This document shows, piece by piece, positions 32,883-33,095 of a stretch of DNA of 33,095 nucleotides; within the stretch, counting starts at the first letter, position 1, and each line of letters opens with the position of its first letter. The position numbers and the translations under genes are program-made. The DNA comes from Planctomycetia bacterium. Its GTDB lineage: Bacteria > Planctomycetota > Planctomycetia > Pirellulales > Thermoguttaceae. The stretch covers positions 3,042-36,136 of the forward strand of contig JAUNBR010000040.1 in the NCBI GenBank assembly GCA_030527015.1. Direction: 5' to 3'. The notes under the pieces were generated by a model. It had not been told where the DNA came from. It saw only the letters and a program-made list of their open reading frames with translations, and ran no database searches.

Positions 32883-33095
32883 TACTTTAAACTTCCATTT
32901 TTTACATCTCTGAAAGCAGGTATTTTCGCCCTGCCTGACGACAGTCAGTAAAATTAAAATACCGTGGAAACGGTTTTTATAATGCTTCTCATTTAAACTT
33001 CCGTTTTATGCATCTCTGAAAGCAGATTTTTTCGCCATGTCTGACGACAGTCCGTGAAACTAAAATACCGTGGAAACGGTTTTTATAATGCTTCT
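32883..33095 (-). repeat. Start of a 106-bp tandem array of reverse IR105-like units
   Basis: Two units are seen before the window ends. ACCGTGGAAACGGTTTTTAT occurs at 32961 and again at 33067 (106-bp spacing), and AAACTTCC occurs at 32889 and 32995. Each unit has the reverse IR105 order: TTTAAACTTCCGTTTT, CATCTCTGAAAGCAG, a modified loop CTGACGACAGTC, AAAATACCGTGG. The array probably continues beyond the window. Confidence 0.8.

Overview
The window looks like a piece of a Planctomycetota chromosome, perhaps a low-GC, host-associated Pirellulales/Thermoguttaceae-type lineage. The phylum call is an inference from four things: the futalosine menaquinone genes (mqnA, mqnC), an exported PQQ-type beta-propeller, an exported nuclease-fold protein resembling planctomycete family members, and large unrecognised proteins with roomy intergenic DNA. 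No rRNA marker is present, so lineage stays unproven. Protein genes cover only about 70% of the window.

Layout. 1-2462: a small membrane protein gene, then a 233-bp tandem array. 2463-7253 (minus): a 1596-aa protein of unknown function. 7996-10777 (plus): a secreted beta-propeller with a very acidic tail, then hemE. 10778-11770: a 197-bp tandem array. 11771-13810 (minus): a ctpA-type S41 protease. 14488-15411 (plus): a putative lipoprotein. 15812-16837 (minus): a shortened, divergent MnmE-like GTPase. 17649-19442 (plus): aspS. 19821-22572 (plus): mqnA and mqnC. 23021-24361 (minus): a membrane-anchored EEP-fold protein whose catalytic motifs are degraded. 25318-29705 (plus): tyrS, a small anchored protein, and pyrG. 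30058-30128: a compact promoter-to-terminator unit that may be a small RNA. 30665-32666 (plus): greA, then an 83-aa membrane protein gene followed 14 nt later by a D-2-hydroxyacid dehydrogenase gene. 32756-32875 (minus): a possible 39-aa peptide. Most genes are housekeeping and look like single transcription units; there is no phage, insertion-sequence transposase, CRISPR array, tRNA or rRNA that I can see.

The dominant unusual feature is a dispersed imperfect palindrome of about 105 bp, called IR105 here. It occurs in more than 30 full, partial or tandem copies, in both orientations, in nearly every longer intergenic gap and essentially never inside genes. It has related terminal inverted repeats (starting TATAC, ending in an AAATTTCCG core), an inner hairpin (GGCATTTT / AAAATGCC), and copies in which paired bases have changed together. 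Three head-to-tail arrays (233, 197 and 106 bp periods) are built from it. One copy supplies the last codons and stop codon of the ctpA-like gene. I do not recognise this family; a non-autonomous MITE/REP/ERIC-like element is the best working model.
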